Of a stretch of 64,000 nt of DNA, positions 41,295-48,665 are shown in pieces; position 1 is the first letter of the stretch; every line of letters begins with the position of its first letter. Below the pieces are notes generated by a model. The model saw only the letters and a list, made by a program, of their open reading frames with translations, had not been told where the DNA came from and searched no databases. Both the position numbers and the translations under genes were made by a program. Origin of the DNA: Bradyrhizobium sp. CCGB12 (GTDB lineage: Bacteria; Pseudomonadota; Alphaproteobacteria; Rhizobiales; Xanthobacteraceae); the NCBI RefSeq assembly GCF_024199845.1, contig NZ_JANADO010000001.1:1116001-1180000 (forward strand), in the 5' to 3' direction.

Positions 41295-41903
41295 CTACTT
41301 GCTCTTCTTGCGGGGGCGGGCCGACTTGGCGCGCAGCCGCTCGAGCTGTCCCTTGGGCATGGAGAGACAGATCTCTCCGACCCAGTCGAGCTTCACGCCG
41401 ACGATTGGCTTGGCGTTGAAGCTGTTGAGATTAACGACGGACGGGCTTTTCCCGCGTTCGATGGTCTTCAAATAGCGCTCGCCGGTCTTGAGCCGGACCA
41501 CGGCCTCTTCGCCGTAGAAGCTCGACAGCGGATGACGCTGGTCCTTGTAGACCACGATCACGTCGCCGCTCTCGTATTTGGGCAGCATCGAATCTCCCAC
41601 GATCTCGAATGCAATCGTCTCTTCCATGATGGGGAAGGGCAGCGCGATGTCGCCGAGCCCCTCCGGCGGAACCTGCTCATAGTCCGGTTCGATCACCGCA
41701 CCGGCGCCGACGCGGCCCATGATCGGCGCGAGATTGAGCTCGAGATATTCCATGATCGGAATGATCTCCGAGGCCTTCACGAGGCGCTCGCCGCCCAGAA
41801 TCTCCGAGACCGCACCGGGCCGCACGCCCATGGCCGCCGCCAGGCCGCCCTTGCTCTTGCCCGTCTTTTCCAGGCCCCGCTCGATCATTGCAACGTCCAA
41901 CAT
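41295..41903 (-). CDS. S24 family repressor (HTH plus LexA/CI-like peptidase domain)
   Basis: 202 residues. The N-terminal helix-turn-helix lies at about residues 15-40 (KSKGGLAAAMGVRPGAVSEI), then a LexA/CI-type S24 domain with catalytic Ser105 (EIVGDSMLPKYESGD) and Lys146 (GERYLKTIE). The segment GRVGAGAV near residue 64 is where self-cleavage sites lie in this family, but I cannot assign a scissile bond. It may be a phage-type or SOS-linked regulator. Its own promoter (minus strand TTGCAT-N17-TTACAA) carries an operator-like site in the spacer, so autoregulation is likely. The ATG at 41903 has GAGGGA upstream. Confidence 0.88.
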   Translation of the reverse strand: MLDVAMIERGLEKTGKSKGGLAAAMGVRPGAVSEILGGERLVKASEIIPIMEYLELNLAPIMGRVGAGAVIEPDYEQVPPEGLGDIALPFPIMEETIAFEIVGDSMLPKYESGDVIVVYKDQRHPLSSFYGEEAVVRLKTGERYLKTIERGKSPSVVNLNSFNAKPIVGVKLDWVGEICLSMPKGQLERLRAKSARPRKKSK

Positions 41904-41934
41904 GGTGATTCCCTCGATTGCGCACCGTCTGCTC

Positions 41935-41963
41935 TTGTAATCCGAAATTCGGAATTGATGCAA
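41935..41963 (-). promoter_or_regulatory. Probable autoregulated promoter of the S24 repressor gene
   Basis: Minus strand TTGCAT (41963-41958), exactly 17 bp, then TTACAA (41940-41935), with the operator-like motif at 41940-41954 filling the spacer. The predicted leader is about 26 nt. Confidence 0.5.
41940..41954. promoter_or_regulatory. Operator-like motif ATCC-N7-GGAA (site 3)
   Basis: ATCCGAAATTCGGAA contains the palindrome TCCGAAATTCGGA and lies between the -35 and -10 boxes of the repressor's own promoter. Confidence 0.6.
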
Positions 41964-41985
41964 TTATGAATATCAGAATTATCGC

Positions 41986-42014
41986 TTGACTTTCGATTCG
42001 GAATACCGGAATGT
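41986..42014 (+). promoter_or_regulatory. Probable promoter of the GcrA-like gene with operator-like motif (site 4)
   Basis: TTGACT (41986-41991), 17 bp, then a weak GAATGT -10 box. The motif TTCGGAATACCGGAA (41997-42011) lies in the spacer. This makes three promoters around the repressor gene with the same motif in the same place. Confidence 0.5.
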
Positions 42015-42068
42015 GCCTTTCGCCTTCCTGATCGTGCGATCGGAGGAGGCGCATCACAGGACAGCAGC

Positions 42069-42602
42069 ATGGAACCGGGCCATTGGCCGTCGGAGCACTC
42101 CGACGCGCTTCGCGACTATTTTCTCAGAGGAATGACTTATGCAGCGATCGGAAGGGAGATTAACGCAAGGTTTGGAACGGCTTACACGCGCAACGCGGTG
42201 GCTGGCCGCGCCAAGCGGCTGGGGCTTGCCGCATTGACGCGGATGACGAGCCCGCCGATCGCGCCGTCCATGCCGGGGGAGGCCTGTCTGCTTTCGCCGT
42301 ACCGTCCGACGTTACCGAACCTGAACCTGCCGCCAAAGTCCGCGATGAGGCGGGCGGCACCGGTCAAGTTGCGCTGCGTCGGCGTCCGGCCGCGCCTGAT
42401 CCCGCTGCTCGAACTCGCGCGCAGCGACTGTCGCTATCCCTATGGCGGCGACAAGGACGGGGAGGCGATCGCGTTCTGCGGTCATCCGCGTCAGCAAGGC
42501 TCCAGCTATTGCGCGCCGCATGCGCGCTTGACGCGGCCATGCGGGCTTGCGTCTGCCCGTAACGTCGGTCCCGTCGTCCTGCGGCTGGTCTCGGCCGGCT
42601 GA
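42069..42602 (+). CDS. GcrA-like cell cycle regulator paralogue
   Basis: 177 residues. The N-terminal GcrA domain is clear: HWPSEHSDALRDYFLRGM, TYAAIGREINARFGTAYTR and NAVAGRAKRLGL (residues 4-53). The C-terminus has the family's Cys/His motif (SDCRYPYGGD, FCGHPRQQGSSYCAPHARL). GcrA binds RNA polymerase and m6A-marked promoters. Because the middle part is short and the gene lies beside an S24 repressor and a DUF6456 gene with operator-like sites, it is probably a second, phage-like GcrA and not the housekeeping copy. It diverges from the repressor gene; the promoter is at 41986. Confidence 0.85.
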   Translation: MEPGHWPSEHSDALRDYFLRGMTYAAIGREINARFGTAYTRNAVAGRAKRLGLAALTRMTSPPIAPSMPGEACLLSPYRPTLPNLNLPPKSAMRRAAPVKLRCVGVRPRLIPLLELARSDCRYPYGGDKDGEAIAFCGHPRQQGSSYCAPHARLTRPCGLASARNVGPVVLRLVSAG

Positions 42603-42660
42603 GGAAGCCACCCGTTCGATCGTCGATTTTGCAATCGCCAACTTTGCAGGGAGGATCCGA

Positions 42661-43236
42661 GTGGCACGTGCTCGACGCAACAAATCTTACAAGCTGACTG
42701 GAATCTCCGACCGGCGATCCCGTGACGTGCCGTTCAATGCCGAGGTGGCGGACGTCGAGGTCGACAACCCGCTGGCGCTCGATCCGGGCGAGAAGATTGT
42801 GGCCGTCCGGTCGGTCCGCAGCGATCCGCTCGGCCGGCTGCACGCGCACCATCAGATCGACGAGGCGCAATATCGCGGCGGGCGCGCCTTTCAGAGCGAC
42901 TGGGAGAGCGCGGAACGAGGGCCTCAGGCGATGGACCCGACCCGCGAATATGTCGACGGCGCGCGCACGCGCGAGCCGGTCACGGAGAGCCAGCGCCAGG
43001 CGGTGCTGCGGCTGAACCGGGTCGAACGCGAACTCGGCACCGACGGCGTCGCACTGGTGTACGACGTGCTCGTGCTGGGCTTGACGATGGATCAGATCGG
43101 GCAGCGTCGTGCCGTTCGTACGCAGCGCTGGAACGACTATTTTGCGCGGCGTTTTCGTGAATGCCTGGACCGGCTGGCGCTGATCTACGGCTTCGCCACG
43201 GAAGCGGGGATACGTCGAGCAGAGCAGCGCAAATGA
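42661..43236 (+). CDS. DUF6456-type protein with HTH-like C-terminal domain
   Basis: 191 residues. The N-terminal half is charged (SYKLTGISDRRSRDVPFNAE and a region rich in Asp, Arg and Gly); the C-terminal half (residues about 95-190) is helical: QRQAVLRLNRVERELGTDG, VYDVLVLGLTMDQIGQRR and RFRECLDRLALIYGF. This matches DUF6456-like proteins, often next to phage or replication regulators; a sigma/HTH-like function is likely but unproven. The start is the GTG at 42661 with GGGAGGATCC upstream. It follows the GcrA-like gene by 58 bp, probably the same transcript. Confidence 0.75.
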   Translation: MARARRNKSYKLTGISDRRSRDVPFNAEVADVEVDNPLALDPGEKIVAVRSVRSDPLGRLHAHHQIDEAQYRGGRAFQSDWESAERGPQAMDPTREYVDGARTREPVTESQRQAVLRLNRVERELGTDGVALVYDVLVLGLTMDQIGQRRAVRTQRWNDYFARRFRECLDRLALIYGFATEAGIRRAEQRK

Positions 43237-43281
43237 CGATGGCAAGCCCGCGGCTTCGGCCACGGGCCTGCCGCGCGCTGC

Positions 43282-43638
43282 TCACGGATGCGGTACGATC
43301 TGGTAGGGCGTCGAATAGGGCTCGACGCGGAGGGAGGCGTTGGCCAAGAGCCCGATCTTGGCGGTCGGCGCCTGCTGCAATTCGCCGTTCGGCCCGCGAT
43401 GCACGTTGTACTGCCACACGGTGAGATCGCCTTTCTGCGCCAGCGCATGCGCAATCGCGCTCGCATCGTTGCCGCCGAGTGCCTGAAGCTCGTCTGCCGA
43501 CAATCCGACGACGATTTCATCCTTGATGGTGACGATCTTGAACAAGTTCATCTTGGTCTCCTGCGCCCATGCGCCTTGTGTCGAGAGGGTGAGAAGCGCG
43601 ACCGCGGCGCCCTTGATGAGATCGCAGCGAGAAAGCAT
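43282..43638 (-). CDS. Exported hypothetical protein, 118 residues
   Basis: Signal peptide (KGAAVALLTLSTQGAWAQE) followed by a small domain with TIKDEIVVGLSADELQALGG and VWQYNVHRGPNGELQQAP, ending in PYQIVPHP. Similar exported small proteins exist in Bradyrhizobium; the function is unknown. The ATG at 43638 has AAGGACGACGAC upstream. It is convergent with the DUF6456 gene. Confidence 0.7.
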   Translation of the reverse strand: MLSRCDLIKGAAVALLTLSTQGAWAQETKMNLFKIVTIKDEIVVGLSADELQALGGNDASAIAHALAQKGDLTVWQYNVHRGPNGELQQAPTAKIGLLANASLRVEPYSTPYQIVPHP

Positions 43639-44090
43639 GTCGTCGTCCTTTGGTGGTGACACGCGCCCAGATCGTGAGTCTATCAGCCATGGCGCGGTGA
43701 TCTGCGTGGCCGTTCCGCAACCGCTTTGTCGTTCGCTCCTGACCAACGGTTCACGAGCGGAGAACCAATCGGGACCGACGAACCTCGCTGGAAGCCGTCC
43801 GCTGGACGCATTCCGACGACATGAGGAAGCCGGCCGATCCCAAGGCGCTTGCGGCTCGGTCGGTGCGCCGGCGTCCCGATCGGCGCCCCGGAGACAGGCG
43901 TTCATGTCGTGGGTGATACAACCGCTGAGACGCGACTCAACAATTACGTGTAGGCGCCGCCGATTGCCGGTGCGTGTCTGCAGATGCCTGTTCACGTCGG
44001 AAACAAAGGCGAAACGCAGTGCCGATTGACGGCGATCAAGGCTGTGTGCCGCTTCTTGACGCAGGTGGGTGACGGCGGTCGATAATCCTG
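43639..44090. other. Intergenic region without a supported gene
   Basis: About 450 bp; frames on both strands give Arg/Ser-rich shadow translations. Near its right end TTGACG (44056-44061) and a GATAAT box are too far apart (19 bp) for a confident promoter. Confidence 0.4.
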
Positions 44091-44165
44091 TTATCCGGAA
44101 TTGTCGTGGCGCGATGCGGACCAAGCATCGCGGTTGGGCTTGCCGGATGGGTTGTTCTTTGGCAT
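44091..44165 (-). CDS. Tiny 24-residue ORF with strong Shine-Dalgarno
   Basis: The ATG at 44165 is preceded on the minus strand by GAGGAGGTTGCAACT, a near-perfect ribosome binding site at good distance. The peptide is hydrophilic and Asn/Ser-rich (PKNNPSGKPNRDAWSAS), ending in HDNSG. It could be a real micro-protein. No function can be inferred. Confidence 0.4.
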   Translation of the reverse strand: MPKNNPSGKPNRDAWSASRHDNSG

Positions 44166-44330
44166 AGTTGCAACCTCCTCGGTTGAGCCCATCCGTTCGG
44201 ATATGAAGCTCGGCCTGCCGCCCGCCGGGCCGAGAGTTGGTTGCCGCCATTGTATTCGGTTGGGGCATCCGGTTCTTGGGTGCGACTTCGACGCCGGAAC
44301 TTGAAGGCCGATGCTTTTCATAGGTGCGAG

Positions 44331-44516
44331 ATGAAGAACCTCAATTTCGCGGCTGAGCTGCACCTCAAGCTCGGCGCGCCTGCGAGCGGCACCGTCGAAA
44401 GCCTGCGCCTGCTTCGCGCGTTCCTGAAGCTCGAGCCACGGCAGCGTTTCGAGGTCATCAAGCTCGTCGAAGACCTCGCCACCGAGGAAACCCTTCCCGA
44501 ACTCCCCCTGTCCTGA
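44331..44516 (+). CDS. Small hypothetical protein, 61 residues
   Basis: A compact helical protein (FAAELHLKLGAPASGTVES, LRLLRAFLKLEPRQRFEVI). No signal or membrane segment, no known family. It lies 140 bp upstream of the phasin gene on the same strand. The ATG at 44331 has a weak GGTGCGAG upstream. Confidence 0.55.
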   Translation: MKNLNFAAELHLKLGAPASGTVESLRLLRAFLKLEPRQRFEVIKLVEDLATEETLPELPLS

Positions 44517-44656
44517 GCCAGGCCGCGCCGGCCGCCGCCTTGTCCTTCGTTTTCCTGTCAGATTCGGCCCGCCGGGCGACTTTTGCTCTGGGGCTGGCCG
44601 CTGGAAGGCGATCGGGCAAGTGTGGTATTCAGTAAGAAAAAGGGAGGAGTACGACC

Positions 44657-44998
44657 ATGATCGAACCGAAACTTGAAGTTCCGGCCGAACTGCGCGACTT
44701 GGCCGAGAAGACGATTGACCAGGCGGAAAAGGCCTTCGGCATGTTTTTCGAAGCCGCCACCAAATCGATGTCGTCCGTTCCGGGCGCCGGGACGGACGTG
44801 TCGAAGCAGGCGCTCGCTTTCACCGAGCAGAACATGAAATCGGCGTTCGAGCACGCTCGCAAGCTCGTTCACGCCACAGATCTTCAGGAAGCGATGCGAA
44901 TTCAGTCCGACTTCCTGCGCAGTCAGTTTACCAGCGCCGGGGACCACATGCGCCAGATGAGCGGCAGTTTCATGCAACCGGGCAAGGGCAAATCCTGA
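44657..44998 (+). CDS. Phasin family protein
   Basis: 113 residues. Amphipathic helices with the phasin pattern (VPAELRDLAEKTIDQAEKA, ALAFTEQNMKSAFEHARKL, LQEAMRIQSDFLRSQF). Phasins coat polyhydroxybutyrate granules and control their size. The ATG at 44657 has AGGGAGGAG upstream, a strong site. It is monocistronic; a hairpin follows 130 bp later. Confidence 0.9.
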   Translation: MIEPKLEVPAELRDLAEKTIDQAEKAFGMFFEAATKSMSSVPGAGTDVSKQALAFTEQNMKSAFEHARKLVHATDLQEAMRIQSDFLRSQFTSAGDHMRQMSGSFMQPGKGKS

Positions 44999-45128
44999 TT
45001 CCGTTGGTGCCGCGCTGCATGCCCACAAATTGATCCTGCGGGGCGGCGTGATGCGCATTCTGGTCCCGGTGCAGGTCCATGATGGGCGCCGAATGATACT
45101 CATTTGCCGTCCACCATCCTTTCTGCTG

Positions 45129-45158
45129 ATCCCTGTCGGCCGTCCGGCAGGGATTTGC
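45129..45158 (+). terminator. Possible terminator downstream of the phasin gene
   Basis: 11-bp stem (ATCCCTGTCGG with CCGGCAGGGAT, one G-U pair) and a 4-nt loop, followed by TT and, after four bases, TTTT. The T-run is broken, so this is a moderate candidate. The 294-bp gap 44999-45292 holds no convincing gene. Confidence 0.45.
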
Positions 45159-45292
45159 AGTTTTGGGCAGGCTCGCGATTGGCTGGCGCGCTACCGGCGC
45201 ATAGTGCGACCCGTGCCTCTCCGGGGTGGCGAAGGCCCTTCCTATCGTGACCGGCCCGGAATTGCCTTGGTCTGCCGCAAACGGGTTTCCGG

Positions 45293-46123
45293 CTAATAGT
45301 CACCGGGGTTCATGATCATCGGGCTTTTCGTATCGGCCGGCGCGAGCGCGCTGCTGGCGCTGTCACGCAGGAAGCGGTCGAGCGTCGCCTGGATCTTCTC
45401 CTTGACCGCGTCGGGGCCGCGATCGCTCATCTCGGTGTGCTGCGCGCCGGTATTGATGATGTCGATACCGCGTGCCTTCGCCTCCTCCGGCGTCGGCAGC
45501 ACGCCCGGGTCGGTCTGGAAATGTGGGTCCTTCGAGCGGAACGACAGGATCTTCAAGTTATCGCTGAGCACGAACGGCACCCGCAGATTGTCGAGCGTGA
45601 TCACCTTCGACACCAGCTCCGGGTGCTGATGGGCCACATACATCGAGACATCGCCGCCGTTGGAATGGCCAACGAGGGTGATGTGGTCGTAATCGACGTT
45701 CTCCTGCCGCCTCTTCAGTTCGCCCAGCGCAAAGAGAATGTTGGCCTCGCATCGGATATAGACTTGATGGCGGCCGACATATTGCTCGCCGACATGGGTC
45801 ATCAGTGGCGGATCGCTCGGCAGGTCCTGTTGGATGCTGGCAACCAGATAGCCGCGTGCAGCGAGCACGTTGGCGAGGAAGGAATATTCCGTAGCCTTGA
45901 CCGTGTTGCCGTTGCTGATGATGGCGAGCGGCAGCTTCCAGAGGCCAAGATTGGCCTTGGTCTCGTAGTCGCGGCGCACCGCGACCTCGACCGAGATCGG
46001 CCGTTGGCGCGAAGCGTCGAACAGAGTCAAAGTCTCATGGCGGATCGCGAACCGGCTGACAACGAAGTATTCGCCGACGCCGAGGACACAGAGAAACGCC
46101 AGGATTGCAAACACCCTCTTCAT
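45293..46123 (-). CDS. Alpha/beta hydrolase, membrane-anchored or exported
   Basis: 276 residues. An N-terminal hydrophobic segment (FAILAFLCVLGVGEYFVV) acts as signal or anchor. The alpha/beta-hydrolase nucleophile elbow is GHSNGG (Ser in the motif TLVGHSNGGDVS), with ASIQQDLPSDPP and the C-terminal GAQHTEMSDRGPD giving the Asp/His region. It resembles dienelactone-hydrolase or lipase/acetylhydrolase-like enzymes; the substrate is unknown. It is monocistronic. Confidence 0.85.
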   Translation of the reverse strand: MKRVFAILAFLCVLGVGEYFVVSRFAIRHETLTLFDASRQRPISVEVAVRRDYETKANLGLWKLPLAIISNGNTVKATEYSFLANVLAARGYLVASIQQDLPSDPPLMTHVGEQYVGRHQVYIRCEANILFALGELKRRQENVDYDHITLVGHSNGGDVSMYVAHQHPELVSKVITLDNLRVPFVLSDNLKILSFRSKDPHFQTDPGVLPTPEEAKARGIDIINTGAQHTEMSDRGPDAVKEKIQATLDRFLRDSASSALAPADTKSPMIMNPGDY

Positions 46124-46267
46124 GGTTTCCGTCTCAAATCACTTTTGACTGAATATGATCATTGGGAGCTCCCGGATCGAGCGATCGTGAGCACGTTACG
46201 GGATTAAATTTAGGCAACTCTGTGGAGCAAGCCGCAATAGCGCCGCGTGTCCTGCCACTTTGAACGA

Positions 46268-46726
46268 CTAGAGACAACCGGCCTTGCCGCCCTCGGGGCA
46301 GAGCCGCAGCGCGCTGGACGGTGTGAGCAGGAAGCGCGGGCTCCGGCGCTCGTTGTCCGGCGCCCGGTAGCTCAAGGGGACGGCCACCGCGAGGTCGGCC
46401 TGGAGATCGTCCGACAGGAAGAATCGCACGCCAGCTCCGGCCGATGTCGGCGCCAGGCCGTCACTCAAGCGGTGACCGTCGTTCCAGACTGCGCCGGCGT
46501 CGCCAAAAACGTAGAGCTGATAACCGGTCCAGTCGCGGAAATTCAGCTTTTGGTCGAGGCGCAGTTCGGTCTCACGGACGTGGCTGAAGGGATAGAGAAC
46601 CGCGCCACGGGCCGACTTGCTGGTGAGGATGGGATGCGAGGAAGGGCAAGGATATTTCTTCGGCAGTCCGATGCCGGTGGAAGTATTCGATCGGCAATCC
46701 CTGACGGTCGAGTGCCCCGCCGTCAC
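46268..46726 (-). pseudogene. C-terminal remnant of a ShlB/FhaC-type (TpsB) outer-membrane transporter
   Basis: Residues from about 45 on (TELRLDQKLNFRDWTGYQL, YVFGDAGAVWND, SAGAGVRFFLSDDLQADLA, then LSYRAP) are the last strands of a two-partner secretion beta-barrel, which normally totals about 550-600 residues. The POTRA domains and the first three quarters of the barrel are missing, and the first 45 codons are unlike the family. No TpsA exoprotein gene is nearby. It is most likely a decayed gene left by a deletion. Confidence 0.6.
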
Positions 46727-46753
46727 TGCTGCCTGAACGGGGCGGCCTCGATT

Positions 46754-47029
46754 TTAGCGCCGACGCGCAATCGCAACGCCGAACAGGAAAGCAACGAACA
46801 AGCTGGTCAGCGGCGCTTCGCGCGTGATCGCGGCAACCGTCGCGAGCGGGCGGCCCGGCTTTCGCGCTTCCTCGATCGAAGAGGTAAGACGGTCGACCGC
46901 TGCATGCAGACCTCCGGCGACTTCACCGATGGTGCGGGATACGTCCGTCGCTGCATCGATGGCACGTTCGGCCATGCCGGGTGGGGGATTGGACTGCGGT
47001 ATCTCCGTGCTCAACTGCGCGACCTCCAA
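46754..47029 (-). CDS. Small protein with C-terminal membrane segment
   Basis: 91 residues at most; an Ala/Thr/Ser-rich helical part (DAATDVSRTIGEVAGGLHAA, VDRLTSSIEEARK) and a C-terminal hydrophobic end (PLTSLFVAFLFGVAIARRR). This pattern recalls ElaB/YqjD (DUF883) ribosome-associated tail-anchored proteins; the assignment is tentative. The first codon is TTG (47029); an ATG at 46975 is a credible alternative start. Confidence 0.55.
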   Translation of the reverse strand: MEVAQLSTEIPQSNPPPGMAERAIDAATDVSRTIGEVAGGLHAAVDRLTSSIEEARKPGRPLATVAAITREAPLTSLFVAFLFGVAIARRR

Positions 47030-47278
47030 GTCCGATGTTGGAGGCCGGCACCTTTGGCTATCCTCGCGAGCGCTCGTTCTGAACAGCGGGTCTTGCGACC
47101 TTTGGCTATCCGCGACAGGCGCCGTGGTTTTTACGGCGGGTGCCGGCCTTGGATGGGCAATTCGGCGCCCGGGGTTTTGTTCCGGAATGACACGCCCCCG
47201 CGCTCGACTTCTCCGGGAAACGACGGATACGAATCTCTGTTAGGCTGGCGGGAGCTTTGCTGACGTCAGGAGACAGCC

Positions 47279-48256
47279 GTGACCGATCGAATCGTGACGG
47301 ATCGAACCCGGCGCATCGCCTTGCTCGGCGCTCCCATCGACATGGGCGCTTCGCAGCGCGGCACCTTGATGGGCCCGGCGGCGCTGCGCACGGCAGGCCT
47401 CGCGACCGTGCTGGAGAGCCTCGATTTCGAGGTCGTCGACTATGGCGATCTTTCCGTGGCCGAGGTCCGGGACCTCGCTGACAGCGCGCCCGAGAAGGCC
47501 AATCACTACCGCGAAATCCAGCGCTGGACGCGTTTGTTGAGCCGCAGAGGCCATGAGATCGCGGAAACCGGCGCGCTGCCGATCTTCCTCGGCGGCGATC
47601 ACACGCTGTCGATGGGCTCGGTCAACGCAATGGCACGCCATTGGCAGGAGCGCGGCCGCGAGCTGTTCGTGCTTTGGCTTGATGCGCATGCCGACTACAA
47701 CACGCCGGAAACGACGATCACGGCCAATATGCATGGCATGTCGGCCGCGTTCCTGTGCGGCGAGCCCGGCCTCGACGGTCTGTTGGGTGATGATCCGCGC
47801 GCCTCGATCGCTCCTGATAGGCTCGATCTGTTCGGCGCGCGGTCGATCGACAAGCTCGAAAAGGAATTGATGCGGGCGCGTCGGATCAGGGTTGTCGACA
47901 TGCGCCAGATCGACGAATTCGGCGTCGCTGTCTTGATCCGGCGCGTCATCGAGCGGGTCAAGGCAAGCAATGGCGTGTTGCATGTCAGCTTCGATGTCGA
48001 TTTTCTCGACCCGTGCGTGGCGCCGGGCGTGGGCACCACGGTGCCGGGTGGGGCGACCTATCGCGAGGCGCATCTGATCATGGAGCTGTTGCACGATTCC
48101 GGCGTGGTCGGGTCGGTCGATGTCGTCGAGCTCAATCCGTTCCTGGACGAGCGCGGCCGCACCGCGCGTACGGCTGTCGAGCTGATCGGCAGCCTGTTCG
48201 GTCAGCAGATCACCGACCGGCCTACGCCGAGCAATGCTATCGCACCGGGCGAGTGA
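47279..48256 (+). CDS. rocF: Arginase
   Basis: 325 residues. Ureohydrolase manganese-binding motifs are complete: GGDHTLSMGS, LDAHADYNTPETTI, SFDVDFLDP and the C-terminal VVELNPFLDERGRTA. The pattern PSVAPGVGT-like (PCVAPGVGTTVPGGATYRE) and AHLIMELLHD favour true arginase over agmatinase. It hydrolyses arginine to ornithine and urea. The start is the GTG at 47279, eight bases after AGGAGA. It may complement nitrogen recycling from the purine locus; urease genes are not in the window. Confidence 0.93.
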   Translation: MTDRIVTDRTRRIALLGAPIDMGASQRGTLMGPAALRTAGLATVLESLDFEVVDYGDLSVAEVRDLADSAPEKANHYREIQRWTRLLSRRGHEIAETGALPIFLGGDHTLSMGSVNAMARHWQERGRELFVLWLDAHADYNTPETTITANMHGMSAAFLCGEPGLDGLLGDDPRASIAPDRLDLFGARSIDKLEKELMRARRIRVVDMRQIDEFGVAVLIRRVIERVKASNGVLHVSFDVDFLDPCVAPGVGTTVPGGATYREAHLIMELLHDSGVVGSVDVVELNPFLDERGRTARTAVELIGSLFGQQITDRPTPSNAIAPGE

Positions 48257-48374
48257 ATTCGGTTGAACGATGAAAGACATGTCCCTCGCCTGGGCCAGGA
48301 ACCACTGGAACCCAGCGGGAACCAGGACGGCGCTATTGAATTAACCTGGGACAGGACAATAGCGGACCCTTCTG

Positions 48375-48659
48375 ATGACGACTGATCGTTTCGCGAACTC
48401 CATCTCTACGGCGCTTCGTCACCCCGGCGTGATCGCGCTTATCGTTGCCGGGTTGACGATTGCGGCGATGCTGATCGTCGACCACGGACCGTGGAATCGC
48501 GCCAAGACTCAGCCGGCCCATGTCGCGATGTACGCAACCACTGGCGAGGCTGCGCACGCCGCGGGCGCCAAGGTACTTCCGACCGAGCCGAAATCGCCCG
48601 TCGAGCCCGAGCGGCCGGGGCCGAAGACCTCCCCGACCGTCAATCCCGTGACGCCGTAG
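48375..48659 (+). CDS. Single-pass membrane protein with proline-rich tail, 94 residues
   Basis: One hydrophobic helix (VIALIVAGLTIAAMLIV, residues about 19-35) and a Pro/Glu/Lys-rich periplasmic tail (LPTEPKSPVEPERPGPKT). Family unknown. It is convergent with the enolase-superfamily gene, 6 bp away. Confidence 0.6.
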   Translation: MTTDRFANSISTALRHPGVIALIVAGLTIAAMLIVDHGPWNRAKTQPAHVAMYATTGEAAHAAGAKVLPTEPKSPVEPERPGPKTSPTVNPVTP

Positions 48660-48665
48660 CTCTCG

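Noticed and set aside
45030..45296. 88-codon plus-strand frame between the phasin and hydrolase genes
   Set aside because: A hairpin with T-rich end lies inside it, it overlaps the hydrolase stop and the translation has no protein-like pattern.
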